A DNA stretch of 64,000 nucleotides from Rhipicephalus microplus (lineage: Eukaryota > Arthropoda > Arachnida > Ixodida > Ixodidae). Of this stretch, positions 12,530-23,329 are shown piece by piece. The stretch spans positions 243,930,088 to 243,994,087 of the forward strand of contig NC_134700.1 in the NCBI RefSeq assembly GCF_043290135.1, read 5' to 3'. A program made the translations under genes and the position numbers. A model generated the notes under the pieces. It was given only the letters and a program-made list of their open reading frames with translations, ran no database searches and was not told the origin of the DNA. Position 1 is the first letter of the stretch. Every line of letters begins with the position of its first letter.

Positions 12530-12788
12530 GGAAAAAAAAGATCACAGTGTATCCACGGAGTGAACGATGATGAGTGGGGCGAAGCGTCCGTCCGTTCGTT
12601 TTTGCTTCCGCTCGTCCGTGCGTCCGTCCCTTTATTCGTCTGTGCATCCATCCGACCGTCCATCCATATATCTATCCATGCGTCCGTCCGTGCATCTGTC
12701 CGTATGTCCATCCGTCCATCCGCGTCTGTCCATATAGTGAACACTCGAAGTACCGACATCTCGCATCTTTTCATCATATATTCAGCAT
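12530..12788 (+). repeat. Dispersed TCCG/GTCC-rich repeat, copy 2
   Basis: Second copy of the repeat at 2587-2864, with the same leader (ATCACAG-GTATCCACGG-GTGAA), a core of imperfect TCCG/GTCC units of different length and order, and the trailer CGCATCTTTTCATCAT. Outside these limits the two loci do not align. Confidence 0.7.
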
Positions 12789-12889
12789 GGAGATGGCAAT
12801 CGCGCACTTTCTTACGGCCTGCGCTTCGTATCTACTTCCCACCTTTCACCGCCTCTAGTTCGTGGCTATATACTAGCTCACTATATTTA

Positions 12890-15800
12890 TGGCACTGCGA
12901 CCAAACCCTCGCTAAACCTTGCTAAAATGAAGGAGGTTACGCCCAGCGAGTTTAACGTGGCAACCATTTTTTTGTCAAATAGTGCTTAAAGTGCGTCCTT
13001 CCGATACTACTTTTTTCAGTAAGCACTGAATTCAAGGCAAATTTTATTGGAGATTAAGTCATCAATACTCGTCTCTTAAGGTATGTCATCAGAAACAACT
13101 ATCTCATTATTTATGATAAACGTGCCCGTGTTTCCTTTTCTATTGAAAAGGGTGTGCGCGTGCCGCTCTTCTAGTGCAGCCGTGGAGGTGGCTAACTACT
13201 ACTACGACGACGGTGACTTTTACATACATCGCGGACGCACGATCCACGGCATAGGGAGCTTCTCCCTCAAAACCAATGGCTCGCACTGCACAAACGTTGA
13301 TCGGCCATGACGTATATAAAGGCACATGATCTTGACTTCCAAGGTAGTGCCGGTGGGAGATTATTCATGTGCGTTGTTGAACAATAAAAATTCGCAGCGT
13401 ACGCGTTCATTAAAAGCCGACTGTGGGTCTCTGTGTCCAGTCAGAGCTTTTTTTTTCTCATTGCCCATTAGCAGCGACTGGCATGTTCCCGTACGAAACA
13501 ACGGTCCATCACTGTGAGCTTTGCGCCTCCCCAGGATTCTCTCCTGCGCAACGCCTTGACGAGCGCCAGTGTCAACACCGCCGCCCGTGTAAGTGTTAGC
13601 GCCCGCTACTTCGCATCTTCACAGGGTTTCCTTTTGCGGGAAACGGTGTAATTCTTTGGCTGCGCGCTTCGCCTTTCAGGCCCGTGTCCTTTGAGCTACT
13701 TGTGATTCTAATAAATGAAATAATCGGTCGAGCTCGGAAGCCAATGGAGACAAAAAAAAATCAGTCTGCCTACAATACAAAGCTCCATGTCGATCAATGA
13801 TGAACGACTACGTAAGACGTCTAGGACGAAAATTGTGCTAGTCCTTGGCGGCGCTTAAAGGTCGAAAAGGCGCTATATGGGTCAATTCCTTTCTTAAATT
13901 CACTTAGAAGACATTTTCTACACTTTCTATATAAAAGCGAGCCTTTTATTAGCCTACACGAGTTAACCTTTTTCACTAAACTTGATAATCTTTAGTATAC
14001 CCATCTTCTACTACCATTAAATAAAACATTTGCTACCTTCTTGTAAAGATTACAATATTTTATGAAACAGCACCATTTTGGGGCTTTCGAGAGGTCTACT
14101 TTTGTCGCTAGAGGTTAGGGCCATGAAAAGGGTTAGCCAGACTACTTAAAACTGGAGAGCGGGGAAAAATGCCTTATATCGCAAAAGCTACCTTCCAGAC
14201 CCTAGCGTCCTTAGCAGATGATGCCAGCCAGGGGTTTTCGCAAGCCGGTTACTCAAGGCTGTCTTTGAACAAGCAATCGAAATGCGGGACCGAGTTGGCG
14301 CACTGCTGTACAACCTCGTCTGTAACGTCACCGAGTTGAAGGTCGTTCGAACGTCAACCTTTTGACGTGGTCAAAAGCACCGTTCCTCAACTTGTATTAT
14401 TTCAGAGTTCAGCTTACTTTACAGCGCGTAGTCACGCTAGATATTAGGCGCCTGTATAAGGAACCTTGCGGTTTCTGAAACGACGAATTAGCCGTGGGGT
14501 TTGCCAAGGTAATTCGGAGTATACCTAGCAGCAATTGCTGTGGCAGCATGCCTTCTAGGTTGTTTCCTTGCTTTCTGTGTAGTCGGTATTTTTTTTTCTT
14601 TACTAAGTTCGCAGAACTACAATATGTTATTTATAATCACTCTCAGGGTCACCGTCACGTCAACCCACTCTCCCAGTTCGCCTTTTAAGCTCTCCCTCTC
14701 AGTGACCAAGGTCGGTTTTCTCCAAGTTTAAAAATCGTTATCATAATATTTTCCAGCTGAGTTCATAAAATTTTGGCTATGTTCGAAATGACCCAGTTAC
14801 AAACACCTTCACTGAAGAATTATACTGAAGCGTACGCCTCGATGTGTATAGGCGCTAATTTTGCAGTGTATTCTGTTTTCATAAGCGACGATTGCCCGTG
14901 TTCTGTAGTACAGACATACGCGTATGCACGAGGGGCCCTTGGTGTGGGGGGCGCGAAGTCGGCCCCATACATTGACTTGACAGAGAAGGGGGCGCTGCGA
15001 GAGCCGTTGCTCTCACCTCCCCATCCCTGTAGGGGAACCCTGCACACGATTAAGAGTACGCGAGTGAAATTTGAGACATAACAAAATATGATGCTGGCAC
15101 AGTGTCAATTGCAGAAGTTCTTTGGCCTGTGCGTTTATGAGAAATGTTTCTTTGTTCTCCAGATCGGCTCATTATAAATGTACAGATGATGCGAACAGCT
15201 CACAGATAGCTCCCGCTCGTGTGGCCACAGTTCGGCCGTTTTTCACGTCCATCGTCGTATATACCGCTTCAAATATTCTCTTGGCTCGAGATATCAATGA
15301 CATCGCGTTGTGAAGTTATCCAACCCGGTGGGCAGAAGAGCGTGAGCTCACCGCACCAATTCATCACTTGGAGGGAAGCAGAAATCCGATATCAGGCATT
15401 CGGAGTATTCGTGCCAAAACGGCTCGCGGCGTGGAAAGGAGAGTGAGCCGTAGCGACGATACCCGATCGATGAGGAAATTTTTCTCCCGAGAATTTGCCC
15501 CCGCCATGTTGGGTGCGTAGGACGTGCCGAACGCGAAGAGAGAGCAATCACGAGTGGGTCACTGAGCCGCTGCTATTCTTTGATCCAAAATAAAAGGATA
15601 CGGTCGAAAAGTACGACGTAGAGTAGGGCCAATTAAAAAGGAACTCATATGTACCGATACAAAAGCCCTATTTAATTATTTGCGTTCCCTTTCGAGAAGA
15701 GGAGAATTGTCTCATGAATTACGCATTCACATTTACGTTTGCTTAGGATGAGTGAAGGTATTTTCAGCCGCTTATTGAATACCCTGTCTACTTTAGCGTC

Positions 15801-16490
15801 AGGGATATAGAATTTGACAATGCCTTGTATTCCGTGCACCTCTCTCGGCCCCCTAAGAAACGGCAAGTGTAAAATAGAGATGTTCTAACGCAAGAGCGGT
15901 GTGAGCGACGTCGACACTGAAAGAATAAAAAAAAAGAAACTCGCAGAGTCACTCATTCATTCAATTAAAGCGATTTGAAAGTGAAAGCTGTCATCTTTTT
16001 ACCTTTAGCCTTGTTTTCACCTGTTTTTTTTCATATGCTACATGATCGTACCACCTTTGGCCAGGCTACGATGTAATGAGGTGACCAAATCATGTGATGT
16101 TACGTTACCGTGGTGTCATGATGACGGCCTATCGGCGTCAGAAATTTTGCTGTCTGTGGTTATTACCGTAATCATAGATGGCGTCGTCTGTCACGTCATC
16201 AGCAATATATACCAATTTATCATTTGCGTATTTATTTGTGCTGCCCTCAGAAATGTGCTTTGGCGAGAGTGTATCGGTTCAGGAATGACAGAACTCTCTC
16301 GGCAACAATAGTCATCACATGTGCGCATGCCTTCATCCTGACTTCGTTGAAATGTACGTGCGCAAAAAAAAAAAGAAAGAACACCCAGGGAGACGCACAC
16401 AAGTGAGGTTGCACCTTGACTTCCTCCCCCCTGGAAGTCGGGCGAAGTGAATATGAACAGGCTGAAACTTATTGAAAGACAACAAAGAGC
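12890..16490. other. Unassigned sequence, no supported gene
   Basis: Mixed AT-rich and moderately GC-rich DNA with only short open frames on both strands. No mobile-element protein, tRNA or large repeat was recognised. The stretch 13190-13320 contains a CATAGGGAGCTTCTCCCT phrase also seen in similar form near 31157-31173, perhaps from a small dispersed repeat. Confidence 0.35.
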
Positions 16491-16502
16491 TGCTCTGATG
16501 GC

Positions 16503-16677
16503 TCCTGCCTTGGACAAGTAGCGAAACCTGACTGAATTATTTCACACGCAAGGAAACTGCTCCTGCCTTGGACAAGTAGTGAAAGCTGACCGAATTATTT
16601 TCACAAGCAAGGAAGCTGATCCTGCCTTGGACAAGTAGTGAAAGCTGACGGAATTATTTCACAAGCAAGGAAACTGC
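16503..16677 (+). repeat. 58-59-bp tandem repeat, three units
   Basis: Three head-to-tail units start at 16503, 16561 and 16620, each opening TCCTGCCTTGGACAAGTAG and ending near CAAGCAAGGAA. They differ by a few substitutions and one extra T in the second unit. Unit length is 58, then 59. No coding sense is apparent. Confidence 0.9.
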
Positions 16678-16896
16678 TGCTGAGTGTCCACTGCATGAAA
16701 CGCAGCGCATTCGCACCGGCACTGTGGCAGTCCCGAACTGGTCAGGGTATTATCTTAGAATGAACGAGCTTGTACCCGAGTTCGCGTGTCAATCAGTTTG
16801 ACTGACAGACGCCCAAGGCGAAGATTGGGCCCGCCCACCACTTTTTCAATGGCCGAAGAGCAGTGCTCACGCTGCAGTGCCTGCGAGCAGCACGAT

Positions 16897-17214
16897 TCAT
16901 CTTTGAACTGAATCGCGCAGTATACGCGCGCATGCACGATGATCTAAAAATTTCATCACGTTGTTATACAATGTCACGCATTCAATTCCACCGCGGTCGC
17001 CATGTGCCACATACAGCCGTGTTGCCATCATGAAGCAATTGCCCCTGGTGACATTTCCGTCGATATCTTCTACTCTGTACTTGTTTGTGCTGACATAAGT
17101 TGCTACAAGGAAACCTTCAGGCGAGTATTGTAAGTATCGGAAGTTTGCCCATTTATTGATTTGTAATGTTCCATAGGCGTGGAACGAGTCGCATGAGGGC
17201 GCTGGGTGTGTGCC
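16897..17214 (-). CDS. Unidentified protein-like open frame (possible exon)
   Basis: I do not recognise the protein. On the minus strand the frame from about 17214 to the stop at 16897 has a mixed, protein-like composition with one Cys near each end and one in the middle (APSCDSF, RGNCFMM, GIECVTLY), plus phrases such as LQYSPEGFLVATYVS and YRVEDIDGNVTRG. It has no low-complexity runs, unlike nearly all other unassigned frames here. The upstream part of the same frame runs into an antisense SINE (17242 onward), so the gene part cannot extend far that way; CACCCAG at about 17206-17200 could be a splice acceptor. No convincing donor was found. It may be an exon of a host gene, a gene relic or a fragment of an unknown element. 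Confidence 0.35.
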   Translation of the reverse strand, partial: GTHPAPSCDSFHAYGTLQINKWANFRYLQYSPEGFLVATYVSTNKYRVEDIDGNVTRGNCFMMATRLYVAHGDRGGIECVTLYNNVMKFLDHRACARILRDSVQR

Positions 17215-17241
17215 CTTGTTGCCTTCGCGAGTGAAAGTTTC

Positions 17242-17660
17242 ACCCGCCACGGTCATCTGGTGATTACGATGCCCGACTGTTGATCCGCAGGTCGCGGGAT
17301 CGAGTATTCGCTCCACTTTCGCTTTCATTTTTAACGGAGGCTAAAACGCGTGAGGCCCGTGTACTACAGTTAGGTGCACCTTATAAAACATCAGATGGTC
17401 GAAAATTTCTGGAGCCCTCCACTACGTCGTCTCTCATAATCATATGTTATCCCAGCCACGGTGGTCTCATTTTGATGGAGAAGAAATGGCAGATGCCTGC
17501 GTACTGTGCGATGTTGGTGCACAATAAAGAACACCGGATGATACAAATTTTTGGAGCACTTCACTACGGCGTCTCCCATAATCATACTTTGGCATTGAGA
17601 TGTTGAACCCTAATACTAAATTTGAAAAATCATATGGTGATCTTAGGACGTTAAATTCCA
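17242..17660 (+). repeat. Two or three tRNA-derived SINE copies in tandem
   Basis: The first copy begins with a tRNA-like head (GCCACGGTCATCTGGTGATTA, then GGTCGCGGGATCGAG) and continues with the family body (GGCCCGTGTACTACAG-TTAGGTGCACC, GGAGCCCTCCACTACG) to about 17450. A second, more diverged body follows at 17456-17605 (GCCACGGTGGTCTC, ACTACGGCGTCTCCCAT). A tail fragment (ATCATATGGTGATCTTAGGACGTTAAAT) follows at 17622-17657. Successive insertion or tandem retrotransposition would explain this. Confidence 0.75.
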
Positions 17661-17669
17661 GATATTACT

Positions 17670-18640
17670 ATAGTGGAAATTTCCACGCTTCAGGTGCAAC
17701 AAAACAACTTGCCCTAGTGAGGATAACCACCCACGAACACGCTTGTGGAAGGCGCGATGTTTTCTTGCCAGAGAGAGAGCGCGACAGTCACGCTGACGTC
17801 GCTGCACGTTTGAAATGTTGACTGAGCGGCAGAGGCGAGACGTTAGCTTGCGGTGTTCCGCTGAAAACAGCCGCAGATGGCGCGCGTGCGTTTGTACGCG
17901 TTCTTATCGGCCGTTTTTATCAGTGCTGCTAACGCGCGCTCCGTGTGGTATTCATGTCATGACCACCGTAGTGCGAGCTCGGAACGAATTTGTGATGCCG
18001 AGAATCTCGGGCCATCTTGCATAGCACAGGTACGAAACGGTGCTGAGATGTGCAAGTGGTGATTGATTTGACGTCCACAGCATAAAGCGCCACTTTCTTC
18101 TAGAAACATCGTAAAAGAAGATAAAGCGTGTCGATGTCATGATGTAAGACAAGAGAAAGTGGAACAAAACGCCGACGCGCGAAGCGGTGACATCAGTATT
18201 ACACCGCTACATACCTGAAAGCGAGATCAAGCCCAGACAGACCAGCGTTCAACAAGCTCCGGTGATAAGAGGTATTCGTACTTCCTAACTTATCTTACCG
18301 CAGCGAAACGGAAACAGATGAAGAGTTGTTTCAAGTATCACTGTAGGAAAATAGTACGCACAAGAACAATTTTTACCCACGTATTCTAGAACGTCTCTTA
18401 ACTCAACGCTTCACCTTCACTTGAGAAAGCCGATGTGAGCGCCGTCTCTAGGCACGGCAAGTCACTGCATATTAGCGATAATCTGCTGCGATTCTCGAGT
18501 AGCGCAGCATCATTTTGAGCCGAGCTGTGGGGCAGTGCTCAACTCTGTCAAGTGAAGGGTGAAAGTCGAGTCGAGGAGCGTTTGTTAATACGGGGGTTAG
18601 ACCGCAAGGAATGCACTGACGAGTAGCGAAGCTGTCCGCG
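17670..18640. other. Unassigned sequence
   Basis: No gene or repeat recognised. Composition becomes CpG-richer toward 18500. Confidence 0.35.
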
Positions 18641-18856
18641 TTTTTTTACGGGTTGTTGCCGACGACTACCGAGGCGCTAGACGACATCCAGGCTGACAAC
18701 AGGAGGTGTTCGACTGTGAAGAATCCTCAAGCGACGAGCAGCAGCACGAGCCATGACTACGCGGGAGGCAATACTCTGGCCCATGACGAACAGGAACGCA
18801 GAGGAGACGAATCGCCTGCATCGGTCGGTCTGGGACCTGCGTCACTTCGATCAGCT
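18641..18856 (+). other. Possible exon ending at a strong splice donor
   Basis: CpG-rich sequence open in two forward frames, ending at CAGCT/GTAAGTGT, a close match to the donor consensus with GT at 18857-18858. One frame contains an ATG at 18753 (MTTREAILWPM and onward) and would run straight into the intron. The other is open from after 18619 with no ATG. No known protein is recognised, and a donor match of this strength can occur by chance. Confidence 0.2.
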
Positions 18857-18975
18857 GTAAGTGTCGTTTTTCTTGGATTCGGAATGAAAATTAGCAAAGT
18901 TGGCAAGCTTTCTTTTTTTTGCTCAGCTAATCACTGAAATCTTGAAAGCCCCATTTGGCAGACAGCATTACTCCT

Positions 18976-18990
18976 CCCCCCCCCCCCCCC
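18976..18990. repeat. Poly-C run (15 C)
   Basis: Uninterrupted homopolymer of 15 cytosines; the exact length is prone to sequencing error. Confidence 0.9.
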
Positions 18991-19195
18991 AACTTCCCCG
19001 ACTTTCTCTAAATCGGCTTTTAACACAGTACGATACTTTATAGTTTTATCGCAGTTGGACTTTAAACGTGTTTTGTGGATTCAGGTCACGTAAAAGTGTT
19101 TGAAAAGATGACTTAATTCTCCTCTGAAGATTTGTCGGCCTTTGGACTGGCTCACTCCCACAAAGAAAATCTGTATTTTCACGCAGGGGACCCGC

Positions 19196-19380
19196 CATAG
19201 TCGTGGCATCGGATCCCGGCCATGGCGGTGACATTTTTGATAGAGACGAAGTGCTTGGGGCCCATATACTTAGATGTAGGTGCACGTTGAAAAACCCCAG
19301 GTGGTCGAAATTTCCGCAGCCATCCACTATATACGGTGTCTCTCATAGTCATATAATGGTTTCGAGACGTTCAACACAAG
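19196..19380 (+). repeat. tRNA-derived SINE, 5'-truncated
   Basis: Starts within the tRNA-like head (GGCATCGGATCCCGG) and carries the family body (GATGTAGGTGCACGTTGAAAAACCCCAGGTGGTCGAAATTTCC in diverged form) and tail (ATATAATGGTTTCGAGACGTT). It is followed by an (ATT)n stretch at 19382-19399. Confidence 0.8.
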
Positions 19381-19399
19381 TGATTATTATTATTATTAT

Positions 19400-22300
19400 A
19401 CGCGGACTTACACAAACGACGAGCTTTTTTCGCGCACGATCTGTACTGTGAATAAACCCCTGGCACATAACGTCATCGCCAAGTATTCTGTTGACGCCAT
19501 TTCTCGCGAAGCAAAATAACACTCGAAACTCGTAAATCCACGCGGAACGCCAACGAAGCCGAGAAGTTCTTGCTCTTGTTCGCGCGAGCGCACGCATCTA
19601 GGCAGCCTATACACCGTGTCTGCGATCGCCACGCTAAATATCGACTTAGCGGAGTGATCGCGCAATACGACCCTTCTGGGAAAGGAAAGCACGGCTTGCT
19701 TTTCACACGCCCTCTTCAGAATTGGTGTACCGCATTGCAAGTTGGTACCGTTAAAGATGGCGCAGAAAACACGGACACAAAAGAGCAGCCACTTTTCGGC
19801 TAGCCTGCGTAGTAGCAACGTTTCCCATGGGCAACATTTCATACTTCGCAGGCAAAGAGGGCTGAGCAGGCGTAGGACAGGTGCACGGCAATCGTTTAAT
19901 TATTTTTTTTCAAAACAAGGAATCTGCGCAGCGCTGTGATATTTACGAAATGTTATCGTAGCAACCTTTCCTACGAATCAGTGAGCTTGTTTGGGGTGTG
20001 TGGAAAAAATTGTGGTTGATCCCCCAGGTCATAATAGAGTGTACTAGAACCGTTTCTACTACACGAAGGTCATATGAATAGGTAAAACACAGAAATGAGA
20101 TGTTTCTTCACACAAGTAATTGGTCGTTTATTGTACATAATTATATGAGAGTTCGCACAATGTCTATTGGCGTTCGGCAGCTGTATTAGCGACGATAGCT
20201 GTGCGACCGTTTGGTGAGAATGTACACACGCTGACGCCCAATAGCACATCTCTATCCCGATGACTGACGCCCATGATCGTGATTTGATCTTCGCGGTAGC
20301 TGAATCAGTGGCATACAGCTGTGCATAACATATGATGAATCACGCGTAAAGATGGTGGCAACAGGCGCGTGAAAACTAGTGATCGATATGGCTCATGGAA
20401 ATCATCTTCGTTGGAGAAGCGAAACGGAGAGGTGCGCGCACCCCAGTATAGGGAGCTTGCATGAACGGCGGTGACGCTATGCACTCTGGGTAGGCAGCCA
20501 TTTTTTTTTGTAAGAGGCGGCCGGGGAGTGCAGCAGCGCAGTCGTGTTTGCGAGCGTTGGCGTAGCTTGCAAGCGTGATCGAGTGCGAGCGCGTCGACTT
20601 AATTGACTTTCTGTGCCGTTCTATGCGAAACCCAGCATTGCTACGTACGCGACGCAGCTGCGCACGCCCGAGCCTTCTTAGTGGTGAGAGTACCGAAGCG
20701 CTCTCTGTAGGAGGTCATTGGTGTCATGATGCAGTATACCTCACTTCACCACTGCCAGACGGCGGCACCACCATGCTAATCAAAGTGGGCGTGAGAGGAA
20801 AAAGATGTGAGAGACATAAAGGTGCCTCTGCGAAACCTTGTGAATGTGCACTGACCGTGGGAACAGGTCCTATGTTCGACGGCCAGGTTATACAAATCAA
20901 CGAAATGTTTTGTTCTGGTTTTATCTTTGTAGTATGTTAATGCGCATTTTGCCCACGTTCCTACCTCGACGGAAATGACGTCAGTGAAGTCTTATTAGAC
21001 TTCGGAAGAAAACAAAAGGTGTCCATGCCATGCCAGTGGAAAACGCCGAAAAAAACAGTAAATCTAAAAAATTACTTTCACAGAACCTGGCTAATAAATT
21101 GTCTGAATATCAATTTGAGGCTAAAAAATAAGAACTTCAGATTATTCAAATGGTGAACTTACACGAGGAAATAATTTTTTGTTGTTGAACTACTTCCAAC
21201 TGCGCAGAGAAACTGTCCAGACTGCGTTGTTCGGCCCTGTAGCCTTGACTGCAGTGCCAGAAGAAGTTAACCTCGAGTAAGTTCGTTAATCTTAAACATG
21301 TTTCAAGGGCTCTGCATTTCAAAATGGTGCAGCCGTTATTCCTCTAGATTCTCGTGACATCACTTGAAAGGACGACGTTTCGGCATTCAGCAGTTACTTT
21401 AACCATGACGAGAAAAATAAAAATAAGTATTGGTTTGCTCTTTTCGTTCTCTACAGTGAAGTTCACGTTCATATTTGACAAATGCTTGCTTATTATCCAA
21501 ACCATTAGCATTGGTCAAACGTGTACATTGGTCATTATCTTGAGCGTAATAGTATTACGGGCACTTAAAATTTGCCACCGCAGCAGATGAGGTACTTTTA
21601 GCCTTTAGCTTCGCCTTCGTATTTCATCCACGTGTCCTCTACGCCACTGCCAAAATTGACCAAATTGCGACAGAGCTGGGAAAGAGAACCTGAAGATTGG
21701 GATAATGGGTGTGCCTGCATCGAGCGACATCACTAGCCTGGACGACGACACGAGCAAAGCGTCCATGCATTACCACGCATAGTGGTCGTCGCCTATTGAG
21801 GCTTCCTCGGTGAAAGCTTTTGTTAGCCTGGCTAATTATGTATGCGGACGAGCTTGCGTTAATCCTGTCACAGTCGGGAGCGTTCCGAGTGGCCACCGTA
21901 AATGCTTCTTCAGGTTAGGGTCGATTGACAAAGCGCGTGAGTCTTCTTAAGTAAACAAAAAGACGATGTAACCTCATTAGACTTAGCGATACAAATGGCT
22001 CACTGAGAATTGAGTGTTGCGTAGAGTGTCTAATCCACTAAGACGCTGCGGGCACTGTTGTGCAGCATTAATGAAAAAAAAGGTAGCATATGTCGTTACA
22101 CTACTTGATAGGAAACATAAAGTATGAATGATACAAGGGCACACTTTGGTGTCCAGCCATGACGACGAAAATCTTGTCAGAATCAGCTATTATTTTTTGT
22201 CATCTGACAATGAGGACAAAACATGGGGTAGATTTTCACCTTAATAATGAGATTAGCTGTCTGTTTGGCCACACAAACTAAGCCTTTGTCCCAAGAATAT

Positions 22301-23300
22301 GAATACTTGTCTTGGAAACAGTGCAAAAATAGTCACGAATGCATTGCTGAACAAGTGTCAGGACGCTGAGACAACGAAAACAAAAGCGTCGGCTTGAATC
22401 TTATGAAGCCGCCAGCTCAGAAAGGTGAATTCAAAATTTTTAGGCGTAAGGGACCCGTGTCAACGTGTGCTGCTATGTGTGTAGGCAAGGCTAGGTCTTA
22501 AGGGTGAAGCTCTATAAGACCTAGTCTTGTCTTTCGGTGGTTACGGTGCAGAACCATTGCTACAGTCAAAACAGATGTGAGACACAACAAAGGTTTTTTT
22601 TACAATAGACTTCAAAGTAAACAGAGGTTAATTATAAGGTAAGATATCGCTGTTTCCGGCGAAAATAACTTATTGAGAACAGTACTGATGAGCTAATCTC
22701 CACTAAAATATGCATACGTGTAGAGGCTTTTCAAGGAAACCTGTAACACAAAGGCACAAGTCGAGCACTATATGTCCCAACAAATTACCCCCACTGAAAT
22801 GGCATATTGCCGCAGGTAAGGTGCACAGGTTCTTGGATTCACTTCCGAGGCATATGCCACACTCCAGCAATTTTCGAAGTCCTCCTTGAATTGCCTAAGA
22901 TGAATTGAAGGCGAAATAAATTTACATTTCTATGTACGCTCTATGTACCTAAATTACATGGGGCAACGCCTGGAAACGTGGTTACTCACCAATACAATAA
23001 CAAGGGCTTCGCCCACTCGTCATGATTGACTTGGTGGAGATGCGGAGCTTTTCTTTTCCTCGTGGCGCTACAGTTGCTACCTAATGCTAAGAGCGTTTGT
23101 CGCTACCCTGTGGTTGCTCTACTTGCTCAATGTGCATCGGTCTTTTTTATTTTGCGACTCTACTGTTGATGTCCAAAGCTAACAGTGTTGCTTGCTGCCA
23201 TGGGCTTGTCGCCCAACGCGAGCGCGCAGACGCTATAGGACACCGAGCAGACGACGCCAAGTGGCTGAATGCATCGTGAGGAGTGCTGGCTGTTCCTGCT
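19400..23300. other. Unassigned sequence, no supported gene
   Basis: Long stretch with only short frames. 20400-20940 is more GC-rich and open in one forward frame from a GTG at 20575, but it has no recognisable motif. No transposon protein or large repeat was found. Confidence 0.35.
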
Positions 23301-23303
23301 GAC

Positions 23304-23324
23304 AAAAAAAAAAAAAAAAAAAAA
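23304..23324. repeat. Poly-A run (21 A)
   Basis: Homopolymer of 21 adenines. It could be the tail of an old retroposed sequence, but no element body was identified just upstream. Confidence 0.85.
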
Positions 23325-23329
23325 TTGGC

